DNA of 64,000 nucleotides, from positions 1,393,824-1,457,823 of the forward strand of contig VZTJ01003855.1 of NCBI GenBank assembly GCA_013397795.1. The letters are read 5' to 3'. The position numbers and the translations under genes are program-made. The notes below the pieces were generated by a model that did not search any database, had not been told where the DNA came from, and worked only from the letters and a program-made list of their open reading frames with translations. This stretch comes from Orthonyx spaldingii (Eukaryota > Chordata > Aves > Passeriformes > Orthonychidae). This document shows positions 36,901-47,840 of this stretch, one piece after another (the first letter of the stretch is position 1; each line of letters starts with the position of its first letter).

Positions 36901-38080
36901 AGACTTTAAAACAGGAGATGGAAAACAAACAACTGATCTGTGACAGAACTAAATTTTGTGTCTCCTGAAATTTAGGCGTTGGTAACACCCCTGATAGGAT
37001 GGATCTGCATTTGAAGACATTGAGGTACATGTAGTATATGTGAGCATCAAATTTAGATTCTAAGGTGTAAATTAAGGCAGAGAAATGTTTTCTTGTGAAA
37101 TCAGGGCCATGCAAATGTCTTTTCACCACTATTTTTCTGCCTGTAAAAAGGGGGAAAGTATCAGCATTGCAATGGCAAGAGTCAAAGTTCCTCAGCAAAC
37201 TGATCAGGGAGTCAGGGAGCTCTCACTGTGTCCTGGATCTGCTCTGTCCCAAGTCCCAGGAGGAGCACAAGGTTTGTCCCTGTGGCACAGTGTGTGCCAG
37301 ACCCTGGGGGTGCTTGGGGAAAGTGGTCAAGTTCCAGCAGGAAAGACTGAGACACCTCCTTCAAACCAGCTGGGAGTCTGAGACTGCTCAGGGGAGACAG
37401 AGAAAATTGAGAATTGTGGTGTTGGCCTGAAGTAAAGGGAGACAAAATCTGAAATTCAGTATTTCAGACTCATCTGTAGTAAGTGAAAACGTGTGCACCT
37501 TTCTGTCCCTGGCTAGAAATCCTATGAAGAAGCTGATAAAAACCATTTTCAGATTGGCTTCATCAAATTGACACTTACAGGTAAAACCTGGCTAGATCTA
37601 GCAAAAATGACTATTTACAGACAAGGAAATTGGCTGAGCTTTACTTGGAGAAAGCTGCATAAATCCTGTTCACACACCATAGTTTTTGTCATCACTCTTC
37701 GTCAGTTTTAGCAGCAAATACCAAAAGCAGCAACTTTTTAGAGATGTGACTGCTTAGGGCTTTGAAACTCGTACCACTGGCCATCGTGGATGCTGTGCCT
37801 GTTTTAGCTGGAAACCCCTCTGGTTTGTAAAGCACTTCAGCATCTGTGCTGTGATTCTCTAAGAGCACAAATTCCACTGCTCTTGAGAAGGGAGTGCTCA
37901 TTCTCTCTTGGTCCATTTCTTTCATTCATTTAAAATTGCATTATTTGGGCTGGAAATGATTTGGTTTTAGTAAGAGGAGTTTCAACATTGCAGTAGTGTT
38001 TTCAGGGTATCTTGGAGGGATTTTGCATTCCTGCTTTAGGTTTCTGTGATTGAAAATGCCAGCTGTTATATACAAAAGAA
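36901..38080. other. Non-coding DNA, no gene recognised
   Basis: A moderately GC-rich stretch at 37,190-37,440 gives overlapping chance frames on both strands. Nothing here matches a known gene or transposon. Confidence 0.65.
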
Positions 38081-38520
38081 ATTCACGCTTCAGGGTTCCG
38101 AGAGATTAATTGGGAAACGTGTCCTGTGTATATCCTAAATTATCAACTGACATAAGGCAAATAATTAGAAACAAAATGTGTTACTTAGAAAAGTACACAT
38201 TTGTGTTATGTCTGACTGAAGAACATTTCAATCACTGCGCTGCCAGTGTTAACTACGGCAGCAATCAGGAATCCAAAGCAAAATCAAATCCAATTGTGTT
38301 CCATACAGCATATGGGCCAATTATGTAATTATTCTTTAAAAATATATCATGGGAGCACTTTTCAAAGGGAAGAATGCAGGTAGCCTTTCATGTGGCATTT
38401 TCTTCTTAATTGTGACTTTTTAATGAGAAAGCTGATGCTGCATGACCCCAGTTAATGATTTACATGGGTTTGTTCTCCTTTTAACTGGTGCTTCAGCGAA
38501 GGGTTCAGGTTTTAATAGTT
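38081..38520. promoter_or_regulatory. Candidate conserved enhancer-like block
   Basis: The block contains AGATTAATTGGG, CAAATAATTAGAA, CCAATTATGTAATTATTC and CAGTTAATGATTTACATGG within about 400 bp of otherwise complex, repeat-free sequence. The motif texture resembles homeodomain-bound conserved elements. Edges are approximate and conservation is untested. Confidence 0.3.
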
Positions 38521-40379
38521 CTCTTTTTTTCACTTTTGCTGCAAACTTTTTTTACTTTGCTTTGTTTTCCTGAATTGGGTCTTAGTGAGGTTAAGAGCAG
38601 TGCAAAGCCAATCCCAGAGAAGAAAAAGAGCACGGCCTTCCCAGGAACACAGGTGTAACAAGAATATTCAAGTACTGAACTTTACAACCTTATCAGTCAT
38701 GTTTTCACTTTACCACAAACACCATTGTAACTGTTCTTAGCTATTGATTTGACCTTTGTTGTTTTTTGGGATGGATTCTTTTTTTCCCCCAAATATCAAT
38801 AAATCAGCCCTGTAAATGCAATGAAAATTCAAAACTTGGGTTTGTCTTATAACTTAGCAAGGCAGTCTGAGAAGCAGATGGTTGTAACCTTTATATATCT
38901 TGATTGCAAGAAATTGTGATGCATATGTCTGAGTTTAGAAATGGAATACAAATTTATCTGATGTCATTGTATGCAGAACTGGGGAAGATGAAACTGAGTA
39001 CACTTCTTACTGTATATTCAATGCTTTTTGCGATTTTTTGTGTACATCAGCTTTGTTATAATTAAATTCCCATATGTTCATTAAATAAACAAACAAATTT
39101 TGTTTTATAAACGGGACTTAGGCAGCATTAGCAGCAGTGATAGCACAGAGAATGTTCCAAGGCTTGAAACAGGAATTCTGCCTTTTCCAGTTGCAGATCT
39201 GATCCAATTCAGATGTTTTATTAACAATGGCAACATGTGGCTGACATTTCAGCAGAGTTCAGTTCCTGTGATACAGCAACAAATCTCAGAGAGGCAAGTT
39301 TCATACCCCAGCAGGCCTGTGGGCAGTAGTGTTCTAACATTGCTTCTAAATTTGTAACTCAAAAGAAATAACAAATATATAATGAAAAAACCGGTTCTGA
39401 ATTGAGAATCTTTGTGAGCAGTTGGTTTCAAAACAAATCGTAAAACTTGCCACAAATTATTCATAATAAATCTTTTTCCAGCTTTCTTTGCATCTGTGGC
39501 TGGCATTGCAAAAGCTCCTAGAGGCCTGAGTTGACATGAAGACAATCAGTATGCTCAAAGCTCTGTGTATAGACAGTAAAATGAAATATTTATATGAAGA
39601 ATGCCTCTACAAATAATACTTGGGGCCAAAAAGCATCATCACATTTGGTGATTTGCTGGTGCATTCGTGTTCCATTGGGTTTGGTGTGTTGTGACTCAGG
39701 ACTGTCCGGGCACCCATTTATCCCATAAAGAAGGAAATTTTCAGGTGATATCTCATGCACCACAAGGAATTAAATAAGACTTTTGCCAGCATCATATCAG
39801 CAGTTTTTTTAAACTTTGACTACTTTGAGTGAAATGAAGTCTCTGTGAGTGCAGAAATGACTGGCCAGGTGGAAGAGTTTGCATTTCTTCACAAATAATG
39901 CCACTGACTATGAGAACTGTGTGCAGTCCAGAAAATGCATTGTCTACTCCCTGCAGCAGTTTTGGCAAAGTGTTTGGACTGCCCTGTGTACAGTTTGTGG
40001 TATTTTTCCTTCATTGCAGTGCTTGGATGGATTATGCATCAGCTATCAACAGTCTGTTTATGAAAGAGGGAATACTGGGAATTGTCAGCAATGTCTTCTG
40101 CATATCAGTGAATAGTAATGAACGTTTGCCATTCAGTAGAACTGCTGTGGTCTGCAAAAGAGACTGCTTTATACATTTTCTCCTCTTAAAATATGTTTTG
40201 AGAGCTTTTTATTATTATTTTTTTTTTTTTTTTAAATAGCAATTCCTGGATAGATACGAGGGAAGTGTTTGTGAGCTTTTGTGTGGAGAAATGTTTATCA
40301 AAGTAGAAGAGGTGCTATTGCTTATGCACATCCAAACAGCATAGAAAATATCACCACACTCTGGAAGTGTAAAATGCTA
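38521..40379. other. AT-rich non-coding DNA
   Basis: No gene is recognised. A pyrimidine-rich acceptor-like sequence ends near 40,018 before a 113-codon frame, but the peptide has no family resemblance and no consensus donor follows. A 16-T run lies at 40,218-40,233. Confidence 0.6.
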
Positions 40380-40399
40380 ACAGGTCTTCATGTTTCAGG

Positions 40400-40546
40400 A
40401 CATAAAACGCCAAGTTAGAGCTGGAGCAGGCAGAGCCCTGTAGCCACAAATGGTTACCGCGGGCTGTCGGAGGGAGCGCTCGCACTGAGGAATGCGAGAA
40501 CACCACTCCAATTTCTGCCTACAAGGGAACACTGGCAAGACACCGG

Positions 40547-40550
<4 letters not shown>
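40400..40550. other. Short CpG-dense patch
   Basis: About eight CpG fall within 150 bp, including CCGCGG and AGCGCTCGC, in an otherwise CpG-poor AT-rich region. It ends exactly at a 27-T homopolymer. It is too short for a standard CpG island and no transcript can be assigned. Confidence 0.5.

Positions 40551-40577
<27 letters not shown>
40551..40577. repeat. Poly(T) tract, 27 T
   Basis: An uninterrupted homopolymer. As poly(A) on the minus strand it would mark the end of a retrocopy lying to its right, but that DNA is the enhancer-like block and is not recognisable as a retrocopy. Confidence 0.95.
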
Positions 40578-40578
<1 letters not shown>

Positions 40579-40599
40579 TGCATTTGCTAGACTGCTAAT

Positions 40600-41140
40600 A
40601 ACACTTGAGCTTTTCAATGGTCATAGCATTTTCCGAAGGGAAGTTTTTTCCCCCGTCAATTAGGTTTGTTTTCTTTGTATAAGAAGAACAGCAAAACTAA
40701 TTTGGTCAATTTATTGCCAGGCCACTGACAAATGAGTTGTCAATTGGGCTCTAAGTAGGCTTCAATGGCTCGTATGTGTTCTCCTCCTTTGTCATTAGGA
40801 GGGATGTTTCCTTTGATGTTTTGTTGTTCTTGCCATAATAAGGCAAAGATTGAAATCACTACTGTAAGACTGGGCGAATTGAGTCCCCAGCATGGTAAGG
40901 AAAACATCAGAAAAATAATTTCAAATCATCATTCCATCCCATTTTGGATTTTTTTTTCCCCAAAACTTAAATTAAGCCATTGACCTGGTTACCAAGATTG
41001 CTTTAAATGTATAACTTTACAGCATCTGTAGCAAAACAATTTTTTTTCCCTGTCAATTAGATGGAGCTCATTTTGGAGAAGAAAGTCAGCATATCACCGA
41101 ATATATTATTGCACTTGGAAATCATTTAGCTTCAAGGTTT
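40600..41140. promoter_or_regulatory. Candidate conserved enhancer-like block with repeated GTCAATT
   Basis: GTCAATT occurs four times on the same strand (40,655, 40,705, 40,739 and 41,052); two of these are the longer GTCAATTAG preceded by a T/C run. Other homeodomain-type sites such as AAACTAATTTGG surround them. The sequence is complex and otherwise repeat-free, so the shared 7-mer is not explained by tandem duplication. The call is based on motif clustering only. Confidence 0.4.
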
Positions 41141-41695
41141 CTTGTATAAGAATGCCACTTCTTTATGGAGTATTTTCATATGTCACGGCAAAATGGACAG
41201 AAATAGCTGTGGTTCAGTTCTGTGCACAGCCAGAGAGGCTGGAAAGATCATGCAAGAGTTTAGGAGTTTACCTTTGTTGGATTCTATAGTTTGGAAGCTG
41301 AAAGGAGAGTATTTTTACAGTGCATGTTTAACAAAGAAAAATACCAGAAATGTTCAATGTCTAAACATCTTTAATTATACCGAGCATTTTCCAAGGCATT
41401 GCAGGTTATAATAAACACAAGAATAGTGAAATTACTTTAGGTCAGCCATGGGCCAACCATGTGAAAGCAGCCAGAGCCGAGCCTGAGGAAGGTCAGTATT
41501 CTGTTCTCCCTTTGTGTTCAGGATGCTGAAGGTGTGTGCAGGCAGCTCAGAAAACAGCCTGGGTTTTGCAGTATTGCTCTGAACACCACCTTCATTTCTA
41601 CCTCCAGGAGCAGCCCTGCTTCCCGAGGGTGTGAGGAGGAATTCCTCAGCATGGCCTGAGCGCTGCCCCTCGGACCTGCCGGGGAAGGCTGGGCG
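41141..41695. other. Non-coding DNA grading into GC-rich minisatellite flank
   Basis: The left half is AT-rich with one 89-codon frame of no known family. GC content climbs from about 41,570 towards the tandem array. Confidence 0.65.
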
Positions 41696-42075
41696 CTGTC
41701 CCTGCCTGTGTCCAGGGCACTGTCCCAGGCTGTGTCCAGGGCTCTGTCCCCAGGCTGTGTCCAGGGCNNNNNNNNNNNNNNNNNNNNNNNNNNNNNNNNN
41801 NNNNNNNNNNNNNNNNNNNNNNNNNNNNNNNNNNNNNNNNNNNNNNNNNNNNNNNNNNNNNNNNNNNNNNNNNNNNNNNNNNNNNNNNNNNNNNNNNNNN
41901 NNNNNNNNNNNNNNNNNNNNNNNNNNNNNNNNNNNNNNNNNNNNNNNNNNNNNNNNNNNNNNNNNNNNNNNNNNNNNNNNNNNNNNNNNNNNNNNNNNNN
42001 NNNNNNNNNNNNNNNNNNNNNNCAGGGCTCTGTCCCTGCCTGTGTCCAGGACTCTGTCCCTGCCTGTGTCCTCCA
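41696..42075. repeat. 24-bp minisatellite interrupted by an assembly gap
   Basis: Units of 24-25 bp built from CTGTCCC, then CAGGCTGTGTCCAGGGC or TGCCTGTGTCCAGGGC, are readable at 41,696, 41,720 and 41,744 before the N run and at 42,030 and 42,054 after it. The same unit on both sides shows that the gap lies inside one array of unknown true length. The unit is a multiple of three and lacks stops in several frames, which explains long frames on both strands here. They are not genes. Confidence 0.93.
41768..42022. other. Assembly gap (255 N)
   Basis: A run of N sits within a tandem repeat. The gap size is likely an estimate, since short reads cannot span such an array uniquely. Confidence 0.99.
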
Positions 42076-45000
42076 CCCTCCATCCTCCCGTGCCAGCAGC
42101 TGTGGCTGCATCCCCTGCAGGCCAGGTACCACTTTCACCTCCAGCTGCTCTTCCCTTCTTACCTCCACACATTTCTGTTTGAAAAGTATTTGCAGAATCC
42201 TTTTGTGAGAGTGTGGCACAGGGACTGTCACAATGTCCTGGCTCGTGGCAAGCTGTCCCTAATGCCATCCATTCCCACTCTAACCCATGTGCTCCTTGGG
42301 AAGTTTAATAAGCTCTTTTTTTAGTGACTCAGCCTTTCTTTGAGTAACACCCTGTCATGACCAAGTTTGTCATTTACTTTTAATTATTATACTCTGTTCT
42401 GTTCTTAGTAGCATCGAAGTTTTGTCACTTCTTTCCTTCAAATTGTTAAAATATGATAGACCTAAGCATTTAATCCACCGATTCAGATAGAAGTGAGTTG
42501 GAGATGTAGGATTTTCATAACAATTTATGGGACTCCATCTTATTGGTATTTCTACTTAGCCATGAAAATTACTGTAGCTGTTCCCCTTGGATTTCTCTCC
42601 GTTTTTTGCTATATTACAGGAAAGATGCACGGCTTCTTTTCAGTGCTCTCTGTGACACAATTCTGTGGGAGGGAAAATGCTGGCAGTTATTTCAAACAGG
42701 AATCATGACTGCAAAAAGAGGCTCAGTGCCTCTGATACAGATGCAAAATATGTTGGTGCCTCTTACCAGTCAACAGCTATGTAAAAGAAGAAATTACTGT
42801 ATTTTTTCCTTCTGTGACTCCGTGTCTAAACTGCCATGATACAATAAATGTGGTTACTACAAGCACATGCTCACAACTCTGTGCTGCTCCCAGTTCTGGT
42901 TCTGGTTTCAGCCTTGCACCCATTGCGTGGTGCTTGTTCACATTTCACTCTTTTCTGGAGTAAAGTTGTTCCAAAAGTTGTGCTCTGAGTTCCCAGTGCT
43001 CACTGCCTTTACCATTAAACGCGGGTTTGGTTAACAGCTACCCTGATTATGTGCTGCAGGGCTTGAAAGTTTTCCTGATGAATATTTTAAATATTAAGAA
43101 TTTTGGTAGCTTTTTTCAGACCCACTTCTTTGGGAATAGTATGGAAAAAAAAAATCTCCAGAAGAGCAAACCAGATATTGTAACTGTATCTAGCAGTTAC
43201 TTTTCAGAATCTGTTCTTTTACAATGCCTCTTACTCTCTGTTCAGATTAATGTAGTGTAGCTATCACGTGAACTGTTTCATAATAATTTTGGCAGGAATC
43301 TGTAGGGACCCAGTTAAGGTGCCATTATGACAGGAGATTAGAATGGGGAAAATACATAAGGGCACAAGTCCATGGAGAATTCATTAGGATGCTAATTTGA
43401 TTCCTCTGTGATTATAGCAGTGAGATTTCAGTGTGAGCCTTTAGAGAACTTTTGATGATGTGGAAATGAAAAGGTGTCAGTGTGCATTACACTGTCGTTA
43501 GAAAAGAAATCAAACACTACAAAAATATCCTGAGAAGAAAATGGTAGCTAAGTTTTAATGCAAACTGGAGAGCTTCTTGCTGTTCCTTCCACTGAATCTG
43601 CTCAGCTTTCGTGTTTTGTTGGTGGCAGTCAGTGCAAGGACTGCTAGCTGTGCTTCACCTGCCAATATCCCAGCTACCACCAAAGCCATCCTTTATTTCA
43701 GCATTGGGTTCCCCTCTTTCTCCTTGACATCTCCCAGGTGTAAATTCTCCTCCCTGGTTCAGGGGAATTAGCTGGCAGGTGGGAAGGTGCAGCTCCAGGA
43801 GCACTGAACTCCGTGGGCAGGATGGATCACAGGACTTGGAGGTTGCATTTGCTCTCTAAAACCTTCTTGTAGAAACTTCCACGGCAAGGAAAACACCTCT
43901 GGTGTTCCCAATCCTGGGGTGGAGCAAAACCAGCCCTGGATTTCAGGGGGTGTTTAAGTGGCCAGAACAGAGGTCAGCTCACAAACACCCTCAGGTGGAA
44001 GGAACTGCTGGCAGTGCAGTGTGAGTACTTTTTGGAAGGATTCAAACACAAACAGGGAGTACTTTCGTATGTGCTCTGCCTAAGATCTTTTGTGGAACTA
44101 TTTGGTAAAATAGAGGTGTGAAACTAAAGACTTCCAGCTGTTTTCTGGGGTGTATGGTTTTTAAGTTCCCATTTGACTGGCTGTGATAATCTAGAGTTAT
44201 GCGAGAAAATTGAAAAATAAAGTTTGAGTTGAAGGGGAAAAAGGTTTTCTGAGGTTTTTTCTATACTCATGTTCTATAAATTATGATTGTAGGTGGACAC
44301 AGATCTGCAGGGACTTATTTGCATGAATGTTTCTGTGTAACAGGAGCTGTGCTTTGTGTAGTAGGATTTTCACTTCTCCAAAAGTGTTTTGTGCCACTAA
44401 TTCCTCACTGCCATGTCATGTTCCATGAAAATGAGCAAACAACCTTCATTTCTTAGAAGGTAGGAAATCTGTATCTTTTCCATGTAGTGACTGCTGTTGC
44501 TGATAAATGGAATGGGATTGTGGCAAAATGCTCTGTAACCTGGAATTCTGTCCTATGACAGGAGCCTGGGTATAGCTGCTGTGTTAACTCTGGTTTTGCT
44601 TTTCATCGCCTGCTGTCATTGTTCATTTATCTGCTCTTTGCAATAATAACTTGGTGTTTGGCCAAGGTGAAGCAAAACCTTCTTGGGCCTGGGTGTCAGA
44701 AACAGCAACAGGTGATTTCAACACTTCAGAAATTTCTGAATAATTGGCATTTAACTCTTCATGCTGGTGAGTTGGGTTTGTCTTTGGTCAGACTCTGATG
44801 CTTCCCGGTGTGCACAGGAGATGTCCCGCTGTTGGTTTTTGCAGCTGTGGAATACTGGGGGCTCTGTGCAGGACAGGTTCTTGCCATACGTGTGTACCAT
44901 GGCACACAAGACCATTTCTAATCCTTAATAAACCAGATTGGAGCAGGAAGGAAATGGCAAGTCTCAGACAGATTTGTTTCCTAAATTTAACAACTACTGT

Positions 45001-47770
45001 GACTGTGCTCTTCGGGGAAAGGCGCATTTCCTCTGCAAGAGAACTTCTGTTAGATAGAGTCACTGACGGATATATAACAGACGTATTTATATCTCATAAA
45101 TCAAAGTTATATTAATAATACCTCTAATAGATTAATCAGAGACTGAATTCACTGTATCAGAATTCAGTTAAAGCAAAGTTATTTTTAGAAGAGAGGTTGA
45201 CCAGAAATGGTGAATGTAGAAAATAGATTAAGGCTGTCTTAAACTGTAAAATAAACAACTGGCTTTTTTTGTCTTGGCTTGATCCAAAATATGTTCTCAA
45301 GCACTGCCAAAATCCAGAGATACTCTAAAGGAAAGCAGAGTCTTTCTTGGTGTAAAACCTTTCATGCAAGACGCTGCCAGCCGAGACAAAGAGAAATACA
45401 GCCCAGTTCATTCCTCGGAGCGCCTCTGCTGGGCTGAGACGCGATTCTTGGAACTCAGAACACTCAAGGCAGCTCTGAAGCACCGTTCTGGTCCTGCCTG
45501 GTTTGCAGAGGTGACAACAAATTTAGGAAAACTGAGTTTAAAATTGGTTGCTATGAGTGAGATCAGTTTCAGCTCTGTGAGATGAACACAGATGTGTTCA
45601 CCTACGGCAAACAATCCTTCCTGCCCCGTACTGAAATGGAGTCAGGGCTGTGTCCTGTGGTCACCACACCAGGCTCTGCAGTGGGATATTCCCATGTCTA
45701 AATAAATAATGAACACCCAGCATGGAAATTACTGTTTATTAGGAATTTAACAGCAGTGATTAAATCTCTCTGTACAGTTAATAAAAGATATTTGCTAAAT
45801 GTATTAAACAGTCTTATGTTTCAGACAGTCTAAAAATAAATATTCACACTCAGATACAGATAAGATAAATTTCATTGCATTGACAGAAAATCTAATTGAG
45901 TATTTAGACCATGTGCCCTTACAGCATAAAGATCCACAGTCCAAATTAGATGGCAGGGCCTCACAACTGGGGGACACTGAGGGTTATTGTAGAAAACTGC
46001 AACAGTAAGTAATTCCTACTGTGACAATTTGTCGAGGCTGTACTTGTGTTGGGATTCAACCTTCTGATTCAAATCCTTTGGTTTGGGATTAAAATTTAGT
46101 GCGTAGCTTTATTTTTAAAAGAAATTGTTCTCTTGATATAGAAATGGAATTTTAGGCTTTAACACTTTTCTCCCCAATTCCAACAATCCTTGCCTAATAA
46201 CATGCATTGAGTTTAAACCTTGTGAAAAAAATGAGCCTGTAATTAGTGTTGTAGGCAAAGTCTAGATGGGTTTAATCACTTTTTACACTATTTCACAGTT
46301 CTTCATTTCATACACTTGTGTAGCTACTTAATAAAAATACATAATGCATGACTTTGTACTATAAACTGTTAATTTATAATAATTTTATGTCATCTACTGT
46401 AATTATGGCACTGTGCAATCTGTAGTAGTTGACAATATTTTGGCAGAAGCATCTACTGTAATATTTACAAGGCATTTCTGGCTCAGTTTAGTTTTCATTG
46501 TGCTCCCAGTTATTCTCCTGAGTTATTTGGATACCAGTATATAAAAACGTCTGTTGTTTGCTTTGCTTCTTGACTAGTTAATCAAAAACATTTTAATATT
46601 ATGGAGCTTTTCAAGAGAGAAATTATACTCCAAAAAATCCATTATGCACAACCAGAGAAAGTAATGAAGTTCTGCTGGTCCTGAAGTAATTTCACACCAT
46701 TTAAAGCTAAGCTCCATTGTTTGATCATTTCTAATCATTTGCTTATAAATTCCAGTTTGTCTCAACATAACTCTGTGGAAATTTTTTGCCTAATTTTTAT
46801 TTTCATTATCCACTGGATAACTGGTGTAATTCCCAGACCTCTGCAGAAGTCATAGTTAGTTTGGGTGGCTGAGACAAACATGCCTAAGGCACATTAATTG
46901 CAGCCACAGTCAGATTTCTAGAGAGCTCAGTGCATTTGGAGCTCTCTGGAAATTGCACACTTGTTTATTTGTAGTAGGTATTTTGTTATCCACATGGAAG
47001 CTGCAGCTGCTGAACACATCTTGAAACAGATCACTTATTTTTGTAGTTAATAGGAGCTTTAGCTTCTCCCAGATTCAGATCAGACTGCTGAGGAGGAGGA
47101 TGTGATTATCATTTAATTTATATAACTTTACATTTCACATTCGCATCTTGTCCATGTGTCACGAAATACACCATGATGGAGCATTTAGATCTTTGTTGTG
47201 AGATGAGGGTGGGTTGTGTGGCACAGTGAAACTCTCACTTAAATACCTGGGAGAAAATGATTTTGCAGTTTCTTCTCATTTCTTAATTGCAGCTCACTGC
47301 TGTTGCAGACAGTGAATTGTGTGGATGTTTATGACTCTGGCTGGCAGATGAGTGAGTTTACATTTGCATTTTGATTTGGATCAGGAGTGTGTATTTGAAG
47401 TAAACGTCCTGATTGCCTGCAGGTGATCCCTCTTTCTTTCTTGTGCACCGTGAAGCAATCCTGGATTTTGTGGGTGAGGAGAATTCCAGGAGAAGTGGGG
47501 AGACTGCAGAGGTGTTGGGGAGGAGACAGAAAACAAAGAACTTCACTCTTTGTTTCATTAATTACCGTGGGCCACTTTGGAAATGACTGAGGGTCCAGCA
47601 GGTTGCAGGCACTTAGACCAGAAGGAACACGAAATGTGTGATCAGATGGTTGGTATTTCTAACTGTTCCTTCATTTCTGGTGTGAAATGGGGAAGTGAAC
47701 AGACCAGTGCCGTGTCCATGGCTGCACCCTGGCCCTGGTGGCTGCACCCTGCAGGGCCAGGCAGTGACAC
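42076..47770. other. Non-coding DNA, no gene recognised
   Basis: All frames are short and unlike known proteins. GC-richer stretches lie at 43,770-44,010 and 45,360-45,520. At 45,850-45,870 overlapping AGATAAGATAA gives two GATA-type sites. The 13-mer CATCTACTGTAAT occurs at 46,391 and again at 46,450 in an AT-rich block. A splice-like pair (TTAATTGCAG ending near 47,292, then GTGAGT near 47,351) frames a 59-base segment but is weak evidence alone. Confidence 0.6.
46391..46462. repeat. Repeated 13-mer CATCTACTGTAAT
   Basis: Identical 13-mers at 46,391-46,403 and 46,450-46,462 start 59 bases apart, in non-tandem AT-rich DNA. They could be paired protein-binding sites or remains of an old duplication. 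Confidence 0.7.
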
Positions 47771-47840
47771 TGGGGGAATCCTGGAACCCTGGGTCAGACC
47801 TGGGGGAATCCTGGAGCCCTGGGTCAGACCTGGGGCAGCC
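47771..47840. repeat. 30-bp tandem repeat, 2.3 copies
   Basis: The unit, beginning TGGGGGAATCCTGGA and ending CTGGGTCAGACC, is present at 47,771-47,800 and 47,801-47,830 with one difference, and a third partial copy follows. It lies in a GC-rich patch and is probably a young or minimal minisatellite. Confidence 0.93.

Noticed and set aside
40019..40239. Exon-like frame after the acceptor TTCCTTCATTGCAG
   Set aside because: No consensus donor, no family resemblance, and the frame runs into a poly(T) stretch.
41432..42268. Frames of up to 278 codons on both strands across the N run
   Set aside because: They count 255 N as open codons and are flanked by a 24-bp repeat that is free of stops.
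47293..47351. Splice-like pair framing 59 bases
   Set aside because: The donor context is weak and such pairs are common by chance; the segment matches nothing known.
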